Source: Clostridia bacterium
GTDB taxonomy: Bacteria > Bacillota > Clostridia > Christensenellales > Aristaeellaceae
Direction of reading: 5' to 3'
Length of the DNA: 23,554 nt
Assembly (NCBI GenBank): GCA_017469605.1
Contig: JAFUGB010000241.1
Span: 1-23,554 of the forward strand
The notes under the pieces were generated by a model. The model made no database searches, was not told where the DNA came from, and was given only the letters and a program-made list of their open reading frames with translations. Position numbers and translations under genes: made by a program. Shown here piece after piece: positions 15,242 to 22,663 of this stretch. Positions within the stretch are counted from its first letter, which is position 1, and every line of letters begins with the position of its first letter.

Positions 15242-15808
15242 ATGAACCGACTGATCATGATTACAGGCGATATCGCGGCCGGTAAAAGCACTTTTGCCCG
15301 TATATTGGCCAATCGTTACCAGGCGCCATCCTTTCAAAAGGATACGATAAAGGAAATACTGGCCAACTCCATCGGTTTTGCAAATCGCGACGAAAACAAA
15401 AAGCTTTCCAACGCCGCCGTCGATCTGATGCGTCATATTTTCCTCCAGATCGCCCCCAGCGGATCATCGCTGATTCTGGAAGCGAATTTTCGCGCGGCGG
15501 AACAGGAAAAGCTGCTTAGGATCGCGGAATCCCATCAATATGACGTCATCACGCTGGTTTTGAGAGGAAACGCAGATATCCTTTATGATCGATACGTTTT
15601 TCGCATGAATGAAGAAAACCGCCATCCCGCGCACCTGAGTACAGCGCTGCATATCAAAGACAACTTTAAAAAGGCAGCTGAAAGCGGCAAATACGAGACC
15701 TATGCCGGTCATGTGATTAACGTGGAAGCGTCCGATTTTTCCTACCAAACGGATACCGTACTGCTGGAGCTGCTGGATCGATTTATGGGAACGCAGATTT
15801 CTCCTTGA
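15242..15808 (+). CDS. Small P-loop kinase/ATPase of the AAA_33 type
   Basis: The protein has 188 residues and begins at once with a Walker A loop, GDIAAGKS (9-16). A phosphate-donor kinase fold is suggested by KDTIKEIL and LILEANF, the latter in the place of Walker B, and by a lid-like stretch around RYVFRMNEENRHPAH. Such proteins resemble chloramphenicol phosphotransferase, gluconate kinase and zeta-toxin-like kinases. The substrate cannot be told here. No antitoxin-like partner is adjacent, so a toxin role is not supported. The ATG at 15242 has AAGGAGG seven bases upstream; a GTG one codon earlier is less likely. Its stop codon lies inside the -35 box of the next promoter. Confidence 0.8.
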   Translation: MNRLIMITGDIAAGKSTFARILANRYQAPSFQKDTIKEILANSIGFANRDENKKLSNAAVDLMRHIFLQIAPSGSSLILEANFRAAEQEKLLRIAESHQYDVITLVLRGNADILYDRYVFRMNEENRHPAHLSTALHIKDNFKKAAESGKYETYAGHVINVEASDFSYQTDTVLLELLDRFMGTQISP

Positions 15809-15833
15809 CAATTGGTTGAAAAATTTTTATAAT
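15805..15833 (+). promoter_or_regulatory. Perfect consensus promoter of the T-box operon
   Basis: TTGACA (15805-15810), exactly 17 bases, TATAAT (15828-15833). Both boxes are perfect. The -35 box contains the stop codon of the kinase gene. The start is near 15840. Confidence 0.92.
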
Positions 15834-15839
15834 AGCCTT

Positions 15840-16100
15840 GCGATGAGCGGAAAGAGTACCTGCGTTCTTGCCCTTTCAGAGACCCGGCGGCCGGTGAAAG
15901 CCGGGAGGGAAGCGCGGCGAATACACCCGTGAGCACGGGACTGAAGGAGCATTTGCTTTGCGTAGGTCTTCGCCGGTGCGCCGGATACAGCGCCAGGGAA
16001 TGTTCGTTCCCGCAGAGGACGCGGCGCGTGAGCGCGCGTTAAACGGAAGTGGTACCGCGGTTTATTCCGCCTTCCGGCCAGATGGCCGGAAGGCGTTTTT
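15840..16100 (+). promoter_or_regulatory. Tyrosine-specific T-box leader
   Basis: A full T-box leader. Stem I contains CAGAGACC and GTGAAAGCC elements. The specifier loop reads GAA-TAC-ACC, so the specifier codon is TAC (15922-15924), for tyrosine. The T-box sequence AAGTGGTACCGCGG is at 16047-16060. Its TGGT bulge would pair with an uncharged tRNA 3' end ACCA, which fits the A73 discriminator of tRNA-Tyr. A terminator follows at once. When tRNA-Tyr is uncharged, the antiterminator forms and the aminotransferase and tyrS are transcribed. The presence of tyrS downstream independently supports the Tyr assignment. Confidence 0.95.
16068..16100 (+). terminator. Regulated terminator of the T-box leader
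   Basis: A 12-bp stem (16068-16079 with 16084-16095, CGCCTTCCGGCC and its complement) with a 4-base loop, then five T (16096-16100). It is the terminator arm of the T-box switch. Confidence 0.93.
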
Positions 16101-16121
16101 GTTTCCGCAAAGGAGGAGCTT

Positions 16122-17300
16122 ATGAGCGAAAATGCACGATATTCCAAAAGAACGCAGGGCGTGACCGGCAGCGCCATCCGCGAACTGTTCAAACTGACCG
16201 CCCGTCCGGGCGTCATATCCTTTGGCGGCGGCAACCCTTCCCCCGCCGCGCTGCCGGACGATATCGTTTCCGATATCAGCCGGGAGCTGGTGGCAACCAA
16301 CGGCAAAGTTCTGCTGCAATACGGCATGACCGAGGGCCTGCCCAGCCTGCGGGAAGCGCTGGTACCGTATATTGAAAAGGAATTCCAGTTCAAAACAGAC
16401 GCAAACGGCATCCTGCCGGTGACCGGCTCCACCCAGGCATTCAACCTGCTGCTGGACGCCTATACCGATCCGGGGGACGTGATCCTCACCGAGAATCCCA
16501 CCTTTCTGGGGGCGACCCAGGCCATGCACCTGCATGAGCTGCGGGTGGTTCCGGTGGAAAGCGACGATATGGGCCTGCGCATGGACGCGCTGGAGGATGC
16601 CATCCGCAAGCACCGGCCCAAGCTCCTGTATACAATCCCCACCTTCCAGAACCCCACCGGCGTTACCATGCCGCTGGAACGGCGCAGGAAAATTGCCGAG
16701 CTGGCCGCAAAATACGACCTGCTGGTGGCCGAAGACGATCCCTATCATTCCCTGCGCTACTCCGGCACGCCGCTGCCCACCATCAAGCACTTTGATACCG
16801 CGGACAGGGTGGCCTTTATGGGCAGCTTTTCCAAGGTGATTTCCCCCGGCCTGCGGGTAGGCTTCCTGGTATGTGAACCCAAGCTGCTCCGCAAATGCGT
16901 CATCTGCAAGCAGTCTGATGACCTGCATACCGCCAACCTGAACCAGGCCATTGTGGAGGCCTATCTGCGGCGCGATTTGCTTTCGCCGCATGTGGCGGCC
17001 GTTTGCAAGCGCTACGGCGAGCAGCTGGATTGCATGCTGGACGCGCTTTCCAAAATGCAGGGTGTGCGGCGCTTCACCCATCCCGAAGGCGGTCTGTTTA
17101 TCTTCGCCTGGCTGCATGAGGGCGTAAACGCCACCGATAAGCTGATGGAAGCCGTGGAAAAGGGCGTGGCCTACGTGCCCGGCACCTATTTTTATCCCGA
17201 AGGCGGCCATGACAGCACCCTGCGCCTCAACTTTTCCAATTCCGATATTCCCACCATCCAGCGCGGCATGGCCCTGCTGGACGAATGCCTGAAGGCCTAA
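16122..17300 (+). CDS. PLP-dependent aminotransferase, class I/II (probably aromatic)
   Basis: A 392-residue fold-type I aminotransferase of the 2-aminoadipate/KAT-II and MocR-related group. It starts in the substrate-loop region (GVISFGGGNPSP, 30-41). Asn and Pro of TIPTFQNPTG (171-180) and Asp of AEDDPY contact PLP. The Schiff-base lysine is K238 in GSFSKVISPGLR. The usual C-terminal Arg lies in the STLRLNFSN segment. The RBS AAAGGAGG precedes the ATG. It lies between a Tyr T-box and tyrS, so tyrosine limitation should raise its level. A tyrosine-forming or aromatic aminotransferase is therefore the most likely role. The family alone does not fix the substrate. Confidence 0.9.
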   Translation: MSENARYSKRTQGVTGSAIRELFKLTARPGVISFGGGNPSPAALPDDIVSDISRELVATNGKVLLQYGMTEGLPSLREALVPYIEKEFQFKTDANGILPVTGSTQAFNLLLDAYTDPGDVILTENPTFLGATQAMHLHELRVVPVESDDMGLRMDALEDAIRKHRPKLLYTIPTFQNPTGVTMPLERRRKIAELAAKYDLLVAEDDPYHSLRYSGTPLPTIKHFDTADRVAFMGSFSKVISPGLRVGFLVCEPKLLRKCVICKQSDDLHTANLNQAIVEAYLRRDLLSPHVAAVCKRYGEQLDCMLDALSKMQGVRRFTHPEGGLFIFAWLHEGVNATDKLMEAVEKGVAYVPGTYFYPEGGHDSTLRLNFSNSDIPTIQRGMALLDECLKA

Positions 17301-17330
17301 ACAACAATATAAATCAGGAGGACCACGACA

Positions 17331-18554
17331 ATGCACATTCTTGACACGCTGAAGGAACGCGGATTCATTGCCCAGGTGACCTTTGAGGACGATCTGTATA
17401 AACAGCTGGAACGGGAATCCACCCCCTTTTACGTTGGCTTTGATCCCACCGCCACCAGCCTTCATTTTGGCCATTTCATTCCGATCATCGCCATGGCGCA
17501 CATGCAGCGGGCAGGCCATAAGCCCATTGCCCTGGTGGGCGGCGGCACGGCCATGATCGGTGATCCCAGCGGCAAAACCGAGATGCGCAAAATGATGACC
17601 ACCGAAACCATCGACCACAATGTGGCCTGCATCAAAAAACAAATGTCCCGCTTTATTGAATTTGGCAACGACAAGGCGCTGATCGTCAACAACGGCGACT
17701 GGCTGCGCAGCCTGGGCTATATCGATTTTATCCGCGATATCGGCAGCCTGTTCTCGGTCAACCGTATGCTGACCGCCGAATGCTATAAGCAGCGCTTGGA
17801 GCGCGGCCTGACCTTCCTGGAATTCAACTACATGCTGATGCAGAGCTATGACTTTTTGCAGCTGTTCAAAAACTACGGCTGCCGCCTGCAGATGGGCGGC
17901 GACGACCAGTGGAGCAATATGCTGGCCGGCGCCGATCTGATCCGCCGCAAGGAGCACGAGGACGCTTACGCCTGCACCTTTAAGCTGCTGATGAACCACG
18001 AAGGCAAAAAGATGGGCAAAACCGAAAAGGGCGCGCTGTGGCTGGACGCCGATCTCTGCTCCCCGTACGAGTTCTATCAGTACTGGCGCAACATTGCCGA
18101 TCCCGATGTGAGCAAATGCCTGGCGCTGCTCACCTTCCTGCCCATGGACGAGGTACGCAGGCTCAGCGCCCTGGAAGGCCAGGAAATCAACGAAGCCAAG
18201 AAGGTGCTTGCCTTTGAGTGCACCAAGCTGGTGCATGGCGAGGAGGAAGCGCTCAAGGCCCAGCAGGCCGCCAGCTCGCTGTTTGGCGGCGGCGCCGCCA
18301 GCGGCGATGTGCCAAGCTATGAAGTGACCCGCGATCAGCTTGCCGCTGATGGCCGCCTGACCACCATCCTGAACGACTGCGGCCTGTGCACCAGCCGCGG
18401 CGAGGCCCGCAAGCTGGTGCAGCAGGGCGGCGCCACCGTGGGCGAAGCCAAGGTTACCGATATTGACTATGTGATCACCGCCGACATGATCGGCACCGAC
18501 GGCCTGCTGCTGCGCAAGGGCAAGAAAAGCTACTGCCGGCTGCTGCTCATCTGA
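17331..18554 (+). CDS. tyrS: Tyrosyl-tRNA synthetase
   Basis: Charges tRNA-Tyr with tyrosine. The protein has 407 residues, normal for the bacterial enzyme. The Rossmann catalytic domain has the HIGH-type motif HFGH (45-48), the substrate region GDPSGKTEMR and YDFLQLF, then QMGGDDQWSN. The KMSKS loop appears as KMGKT (227-231). A C-terminal S4 RNA-binding domain (about 345-405) has CTSRGEARKLVQQGG. The RBS CAGGAGG lies well placed before the ATG. It is second gene of the T-box operon. Confidence 0.98.
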   Translation: MHILDTLKERGFIAQVTFEDDLYKQLERESTPFYVGFDPTATSLHFGHFIPIIAMAHMQRAGHKPIALVGGGTAMIGDPSGKTEMRKMMTTETIDHNVACIKKQMSRFIEFGNDKALIVNNGDWLRSLGYIDFIRDIGSLFSVNRMLTAECYKQRLERGLTFLEFNYMLMQSYDFLQLFKNYGCRLQMGGDDQWSNMLAGADLIRRKEHEDAYACTFKLLMNHEGKKMGKTEKGALWLDADLCSPYEFYQYWRNIADPDVSKCLALLTFLPMDEVRRLSALEGQEINEAKKVLAFECTKLVHGEEEALKAQQAASSLFGGGAASGDVPSYEVTRDQLAADGRLTTILNDCGLCTSRGEARKLVQQGGATVGEAKVTDIDYVITADMIGTDGLLLRKGKKSYCRLLLI

Positions 18555-18568
18555 TAAAGGAGCAAACC

Positions 18569-19354
18569 ATGGAATACGGTTACCTGGAGCAATATTACAA
18601 TATGCGGGATGAAAACGCCCGCCTGATATCCCGGCATGGTTCTGTGGAATACCTGACCACCATGCGATATATCGACAAATATGTGAAGCCCCGCAGCCGT
18701 ATTCTGGAGGTCGGCGCCGGGACAGGCCGGTATTCCATCGCCCTGTCCCGGGCCGGACATCACGTCACCGCGGTGGAACTGCTCCAGCACAATATCGAGG
18801 TATTCAAAGCGCAATTGAACGAAAGCGATCATATTGATATCTTCCAGGGCAACGCCATGGATCTTTCCCGGTTTGCCGATGAGCGCTTCGATGCCGTGCT
18901 GGTGCTGGGTCCCCTTTATCATCTATACAGCGAAGGCGACAAACGCGCGGTGCTAAGCGAGGCCAAGCGCATGCTGAAAGCAGGCGGGACGCTGTTTGCG
19001 GCTTACTGTATGAATGAGGCCACCTTGATCCAGTTCTGCTTTAAGGGCGACGGCCAGAACATGCTGGACTGTCTGGAAAAGCACATGCTGACGGCGGATT
19101 ATAAATGCATTTCCACCCCTGCCGATGTGTTTGAGATGGTGCGCGTGGAGGATTTGGACCGGCTCAACGCGCTTTGCGGGCTGAAGCGCGAAAAGCTTGT
19201 AGCAACTGATCTTTTTACCCAATACATCCGGGAACGGGTGGACGCGTGGCGCGACGAAGTATTTGAAGCCTATCTGAAATACCATTTCTCCATTTGCGAG
19301 CGCCCGGAGCTGCTGGGCGTCAGCAATCATGTGCTGGATATCTTAAAAAAATGA
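18569..19354 (+). CDS. Class I SAM-dependent methyltransferase
   Basis: A 261-residue protein with clear motif I ILEVGAGTGRYS (about 46-57), acidic strand end AVELLQHN and motif IV FDAVLVLGPLYHLY. The stretch EAKRMLKAGGTLFAAY follows. The substrate is unknown. AAAGGAG precedes the ATG at 18569. It is 14 bases after tyrS and overlaps the next gene as ATGA, so it is probably read from the T-box promoter unless an internal promoter exists. Confidence 0.87.
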   Translation: MEYGYLEQYYNMRDENARLISRHGSVEYLTTMRYIDKYVKPRSRILEVGAGTGRYSIALSRAGHHVTAVELLQHNIEVFKAQLNESDHIDIFQGNAMDLSRFADERFDAVLVLGPLYHLYSEGDKRAVLSEAKRMLKAGGTLFAAYCMNEATLIQFCFKGDGQNMLDCLEKHMLTADYKCISTPADVFEMVRVEDLDRLNALCGLKREKLVATDLFTQYIRERVDAWRDEVFEAYLKYHFSICERPELLGVSNHVLDILKK

Positions 19355-19983
19355 CGAGCTACAAAACCGTAAAACAAGCGGCGCAGGATGAATTTATCGT
19401 CAACAAGAGCCGTTTCATCGGCTACGCCTGCCCTTGCGAGTCCGAAGAGGAGGCGCTGTCTTTTCTTAAAAGGATCCGGGAAAAGCACCGGGATGCCACC
19501 CACAACTGCTACGCCTATGTGATCGGCGCCAACGCCGGGATCATGCGCTACAGCGACGACGGTGAGCCCGGCGGCACGGCGGGACTGCCCATGATGGAGG
19601 TATTGAAAAACCGGGGCGTAGTGAACTGCTGCGTGGTGGTCACCCGCTACTTTGGCGGCGTACTGCTGGGGGCGGGCGGACTGGTGCGCGCCTATACCAA
19701 GGGATGCGCCATTGCGCTGGACGCCGCGCAGGTATCCGTCATGGAAAAAACCGCCCGGGTGCTGTTTGACGTGCCTTATCCGCTTTGGGATAAATTCAAT
19801 TACGCCCTGCAATCGCTGCCCGTGATATTGGAAAGCGCTGATTTTCAAGCTTCGGTGGACGCGACGCTGATGATCCGGGAAAACGACCTGGCGGATGTGT
19901 GCGCAAAGCTGACGGCGCTGACCGACGGCAAGGTGGATTATTTACAGACCGACGCGTTGTTTTATCCCTGGCCGGAAGCGTAA
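19351..19983 (+). CDS. YigZ/IMPACT family protein
   Basis: A 210-residue member of the UPF0029/IMPACT family. The N-terminal domain (about 1-120) has SRFIGYACPC, HRDATHNCYAYV, YSDDGEPGGTAGLPM and RYFGGVLLGAGGLVRAY, the most conserved parts of the family. The C-terminal ~65 residues match the alpha/beta DUF1949-type domain. The bacterial function is not established; the eukaryotic relative IMPACT regulates GCN2. The ATG overlaps the methyltransferase stop as ATGA and has no RBS of its own, so translation is coupled. It is the last gene of the T-box operon, followed by an inverted repeat. Confidence 0.92.
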   Translation: MTSYKTVKQAAQDEFIVNKSRFIGYACPCESEEEALSFLKRIREKHRDATHNCYAYVIGANAGIMRYSDDGEPGGTAGLPMMEVLKNRGVVNCCVVVTRYFGGVLLGAGGLVRAYTKGCAIALDAAQVSVMEKTARVLFDVPYPLWDKFNYALQSLPVILESADFQASVDATLMIRENDLADVCAKLTALTDGKVDYLQTDALFYPWPEA

Positions 19984-20010
19984 AATACATAAAAAAGAGA
20001 TCCCGCACCG

Positions 20011-20042
20011 AAGGAGGCACTTTATAAGGAAGTGCCTCCTTT
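20011..20042. terminator. Long inverted repeat, probable weak terminator
   Basis: AAGGAGGCACTT (20011-20022) and its exact complement (20030-20041) form a 12-bp stem with a 7-base loop, 28 bases after the YigZ stop. Only three T follow on the plus strand, so termination may be inefficient. It could instead be an edge of mobile DNA. The stem contains an RBS-like GGAGG that could be sequestered. Confidence 0.6.
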
Positions 20043-20067
20043 GAACTGGATTAATACGATTTCAAAT

Positions 20068-20418
20068 CTAAAAACATTCAACCATCCATTTGCAACCTGT
20101 AATGCTTTTGACCATCTCATTTGTCAAACGACAAATTGTTTCGCGCAGTCTGTCAACAACATCGGCAAGTGAATTAAACACCTCGTTTCTGAATCCCATC
20201 GAGCGGAGCTGTTTCCAGATTTGTTCGATGGGATTCATTTCGGGTGTATATGGCGGTATAGACAGCAGTCGGATATTATTGGGGCAAACAAATGATTTTG
20301 ACCTGTGCCACGCCGCACCGTCGCAAACAAGCAATATTAGGTAATTTGAATACTGCTTCGACAGCTCTGCCAGAAATGCATTTGTACAGTTTGTGTTACA
20401 ATAAGGCATGATCTCCAT
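20068..20418 (-). pseudogene. IS630-type transposase, C-terminal remnant
   Basis: About 116 residues match the second half of an IS630/Tc1-type DDE transposase. The middle catalytic Asp lies in LLVCDGAAWH, and the last catalytic Glu in IPPYTPEMNPIEQIWKQLR. The N-terminal HTH domains and the first catalytic Asp are missing, and an in-frame stop lies just upstream of the start. It cannot be active. The upstream junction lies near 20400-20450, next to integrase-like sequence. No clear terminal inverted repeats are seen. Confidence 0.85.
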
Positions 20419-20674
20419 GAGCTGGTGCCCCAGAAATCAACAAATCGAGCAGGTCGCCCAATCCATGGGGATCACCGTTAAACTTGGCAATCGTCGTGGT
20501 CGCCACACCATGAGCACACTTATGAACAATGCCGGCATCGACGACAAGACCATCGAAAATCAGGTAGGTCGCTACTCCGCCGAATTCACCCGCCGCCAGT
20601 ATATGAACCACCAAACCAAGCAAGTAGAACGCAGAATGGCAAAACTATCGGATTATATCGCCCAAATCGGATGA
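20408..20674 (+). pseudogene. Tyrosine recombinase (integrase), C-terminal remnant
   Basis: The frame ends like a phage-type integrase: a conserved Arg in RGRHTMSTLMNNAGID, then VGR in the place of the usual LGH, and the likely catalytic Tyr in RRQYMNH. A charged helix follows. Only about 65-88 residues remain, with no N-terminal or core catalytic half. The start shown is only the open frame limit and overlaps the transposase remnant antisense. Resemblance is moderate. The position, 170 bases from the 3' end of a tRNA gene, fits a decayed integrative element. I see nothing else in 20675-20807. Confidence 0.6.
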
Positions 20675-20807
20675 CTCATGAATATTTCCTGAATCAAAAA
20701 AACAACCAAAACCCCAGCAATCTCAACGGGTTTCCGACTCCGCCAGGAATGCCTCGTGAATATTTTCCCCTCTGCAAAGACTAACTTTGGGTTTACTCTC
20801 ACGAAAC

Positions 20808-20838
20808 AAAAAAGAAAAACCCTTGATTTCTCAAGGAT
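20808..20838 (-). terminator. Intrinsic terminator of the tRNA-fMet/tRNA-Met unit
   Basis: Minus-strand CCTTGA-GAAA-TCAAGG (20821-20836), extended by one wobble and one A-T pair, then a run of five T, C and six more T. It starts a few bases after the tRNA-Met CCA. Confidence 0.9.
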
Positions 20839-20844
20839 TTTTAC

Positions 20845-20921
20845 TGGTGGCTCCGATGTGATTCGAACACATGACACTCCGGGTATGAACCGAATGCTCT
20901 AGCCAACTGAGCTACGGAGCC
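20845..20921 (-). tRNA. tRNA-Met (elongator, anticodon CAT)
   Basis: The acceptor GGCTCCG pairs with CGGAGCC, with discriminator A and an encoded CCA (20845-20847). The anticodon loop is TTCATAC. The first acceptor pair G-C and the anticodon stem without three consecutive G-C pairs distinguish it from the initiator. A tRNA-Ile lysidine form (tilS-modified CAT) is a less likely reading. It follows tRNA-fMet after 3 bases. Confidence 0.92.
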
Positions 20922-20924
20922 AAA

Positions 20925-21001
<77 letters not shown>

Positions 21002-21028
21002 TCATTGCGCTCATCAAGCGCGATATAT

Positions 21029-21057
21029 ATAATATCTCATTTTGTATGTTTTGTCAA
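21029..21057 (-). promoter_or_regulatory. Promoter of the tRNA-fMet/tRNA-Met unit
   Basis: Minus-strand TTGACA (21052-21057), 17 bases, TATTAT (21029-21034). The start is near 21022. A small GCGCT/AGCGC hairpin (21007-21021) precedes the mature tRNA. Confidence 0.88.
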
Positions 21058-21116
21058 CCCCATTTTATCAATTTTTTCATTTAAGGAACAAGGAATGATT
21101 TTAAACCAATTTTTAA

Positions 21117-21145
21117 TTGACAAATGGTTCATCTTAAGCTATAAT
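21117..21145 (+). promoter_or_regulatory. Consensus promoter of the MATE gene
   Basis: TTGACA (21117-21122), exactly 17 bases, TATAAT (21140-21145). The start is near 21151. Such a strong promoter ahead of a terminator is typical of genes controlled by attenuation. Confidence 0.9.
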
Positions 21146-21162
21146 GCATCCGTTCGTCGGAG

Positions 21163-21239
21163 GGTGAATCATTCGTTGGAAATGATTGACCGGATAAGAT
21201 GCCAGGCTGAGAGGCCCGGTGCTTATCCGGTCTTTTTTT
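21163..21239 (+). promoter_or_regulatory. Leader attenuator upstream of the MATE gene (unclassified)
   Basis: Two structures overlap in the leader. The first is a hairpin with 7 bp AATCATT/AATGATT (21167-21173 with 21181-21187), extended by GGT/ACC across a G-G mismatch. The second is a strong terminator: GACCGGATAAG (21188-21198) pairs with CTTATCCGGTC (21222-21232), followed by seven T. They share GACC (21188-21191), so full forms exclude each other. The terminator lies before the MATE RBS. The 23-base apical part contains GGCTGAGAGGCC. The regulator could be a ligand, protein or ribosome; I match it to no known riboswitch class. Confidence 0.75.
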
Positions 21240-21256
21240 GAGGGGAGGACAACACC

Positions 21257-22594
21257 GTGCAAAAGGAAATCAACTTTACGGAAGGAAAAATCCTGTCGCC
21301 GCTCCTGTGGTTCATGGCACCTGTTTTTCTGGCGCTGTTCCTGCAGGCCATGTACGGCGCGGTGGATTTGATGATCGTGGGCAAGTTCGCCCAGGCAGTG
21401 GACGTATCCGCCGTATCCACCGGGTCCCAGATCATGATGACGCTCACCAGCCTCATCAGCAGCTTTGCCATGAGCGCTACCATCCTGCTGGGCCAGCACA
21501 TTGGCGAAGGCCGGGGACAGGAGGGCGGCGAAGTAATCGGCAGCGGCATTGCGCTGTTTGCCGTCATTGGGGCAGCGTTTACCCTGCTGATTCCCGTCTT
21601 GAGCAGGCCGCTGGCCGCTCTGATGCAGGCTCCCAAAGAAGCCTTTGGCGAAACGGCATCCTATATCCGCATCTGCGGTCTGGGCTTCCTGTTTATCATC
21701 AGCTATAACCTGATCGGCAGCGTTTTCCGGGGGATCGGCGACAGCAAAACGCCGCTGGTCACGGTGGCTATCGCCTGCGTATGCAATATCGTGGGAGATC
21801 TGCTGCTGGTGGCGGTGTTTCATCTGGGCGCTGCCGGGGCTGCGCTGGCAACGGTATTTGCGCAGGGAATCAGCGTGGCGCTGTCCTTTTTGCTGATTCG
21901 CCGCCGTCCTCTGCCTTTTGTACTTAAAAAAGAACATATCCGCATCCAGAAAGACATCGTCAAGCAGCTGACCCTGCTGGGGCTGCCCATTGCATTGCAG
22001 GATTTCCTGGTGGGCATCTCCTTCCTGGTGATTCTGGCCATCGTGAACAGCCTGGGGCTGATCGCTTCCGCCGGGGTTGGCGTGGCTGAAAAGGTATGCG
22101 GCTTCATCATGCTGATCCCTGCCGCCTTCATGCAGGCCATGTCGGCCTTCGTGGCGCAGAATGTGGGCGCGCAGAAAATGGATCGGGCCCGCAAATCCCT
22201 GCTCTATGCCATCAGCGCTTCCTTCGTTCCCGCCGTGCTCATGTTCTATCTCAGCTTCTGGCACGGGGATTTGCTCTCCGGCATCTTTGCCAATGACCGG
22301 GAGGTTATTCTTGCGGCGGATTATTTGAAGGCCTATGCCATCGACTGCCTGCTCACCTGCTTCCTTTTCTGCTTCATTGGATATTTTAACGGCCTGGGCA
22401 GCACCCGCTTCGTGATGCTCCAGGGCATCGCGGGCGCATTTCTGGTGCGGGTTCCCGTCTCCTTTCTCATGAGCCGCCGCACACCTGTTTCCATGTTTCA
22501 TATCGGCCTGGCCACGCCTGCTTCCACCATCGTACAGGTGGCGCTTTGCCTTGCTTTCTTTCTGTACCAGAACAGAAGAATGAAAAACGCATGA
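21257..22594 (+). CDS. MATE-family multidrug/cation antiporter
   Basis: A 445-residue polytopic membrane protein with about 12 hydrophobic segments in two similar halves, the MATE layout. The start KILSPLLWFMAPVFLALFLQAMYGAVDLMIVG and the family-like GQHIGEGR, IGSVFRGIGDSKTPL and FFLYQNRR support the call. These proteins export drugs or metabolites in exchange for Na+ or H+. I chose the GTG at 21257, with GGGAGG eight bases upstream; no nearby ATG has an RBS. Expression is probably attenuated in the leader. The substrate is unknown. Confidence 0.93.
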   Translation: MQKEINFTEGKILSPLLWFMAPVFLALFLQAMYGAVDLMIVGKFAQAVDVSAVSTGSQIMMTLTSLISSFAMSATILLGQHIGEGRGQEGGEVIGSGIALFAVIGAAFTLLIPVLSRPLAALMQAPKEAFGETASYIRICGLGFLFIISYNLIGSVFRGIGDSKTPLVTVAIACVCNIVGDLLLVAVFHLGAAGAALATVFAQGISVALSFLLIRRRPLPFVLKKEHIRIQKDIVKQLTLLGLPIALQDFLVGISFLVILAIVNSLGLIASAGVGVAEKVCGFIMLIPAAFMQAMSAFVAQNVGAQKMDRARKSLLYAISASFVPAVLMFYLSFWHGDLLSGIFANDREVILAADYLKAYAIDCLLTCFLFCFIGYFNGLGSTRFVMLQGIAGAFLVRVPVSFLMSRRTPVSMFHIGLATPASTIVQVALCLAFFLYQNRRMKNA

Positions 22595-22624
22595 GAAAGG
22601 AAGCGTGAAACGGATAAAAAGCGA

Positions 22625-22651
22625 GGAATGCCCCCTGCAAGCAGGGGTTCC
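22625..22651. repeat. Inverted repeat between convergent genes (possible terminator)
   Basis: CCCCTGC (22632-22638) and GCAGGGG (22641-22647), with outer GGAA/TTCC across a 3-base bulge, in the 69 bases between the MATE gene and the convergent glutaredoxin-like gene. No T run follows, so terminator activity is uncertain. Confidence 0.5.
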
Positions 22652-22663
22652 GTGGATTGCTCA

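Noticed and set aside
15242..15808. A zeta-like toxin kinase of a toxin-antitoxin pair
   Set aside because: No small antitoxin-like gene is adjacent and the protein fits a general small P-loop kinase.
16062..18236. A 724-residue minus-strand open frame opposite the aminotransferase and tyrS
   Set aside because: It is a long antisense shadow caused by codon bias; composition is implausible and both plus-strand genes are certain.
21199..21221. TPP riboswitch, suggested by GGCTGAGAGG in the MATE leader
   Set aside because: The rest of the thi-box core (ACCTGAT-type segment and second arm) is absent and the element lies inside a terminator loop.
21164..21241. A short leader peptide starting with GTG in the MATE leader
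   Set aside because: The GGAGG abuts the GTG with no spacing and the frame simply crosses the terminator; a leader peptide is not supported.
21134..22501. A 455-residue minus-strand open frame opposite the MATE gene
   Set aside because: Antisense shadow rich in His, Gln, Asp and Glu, complementary to membrane-protein codons; no RBS or domain.
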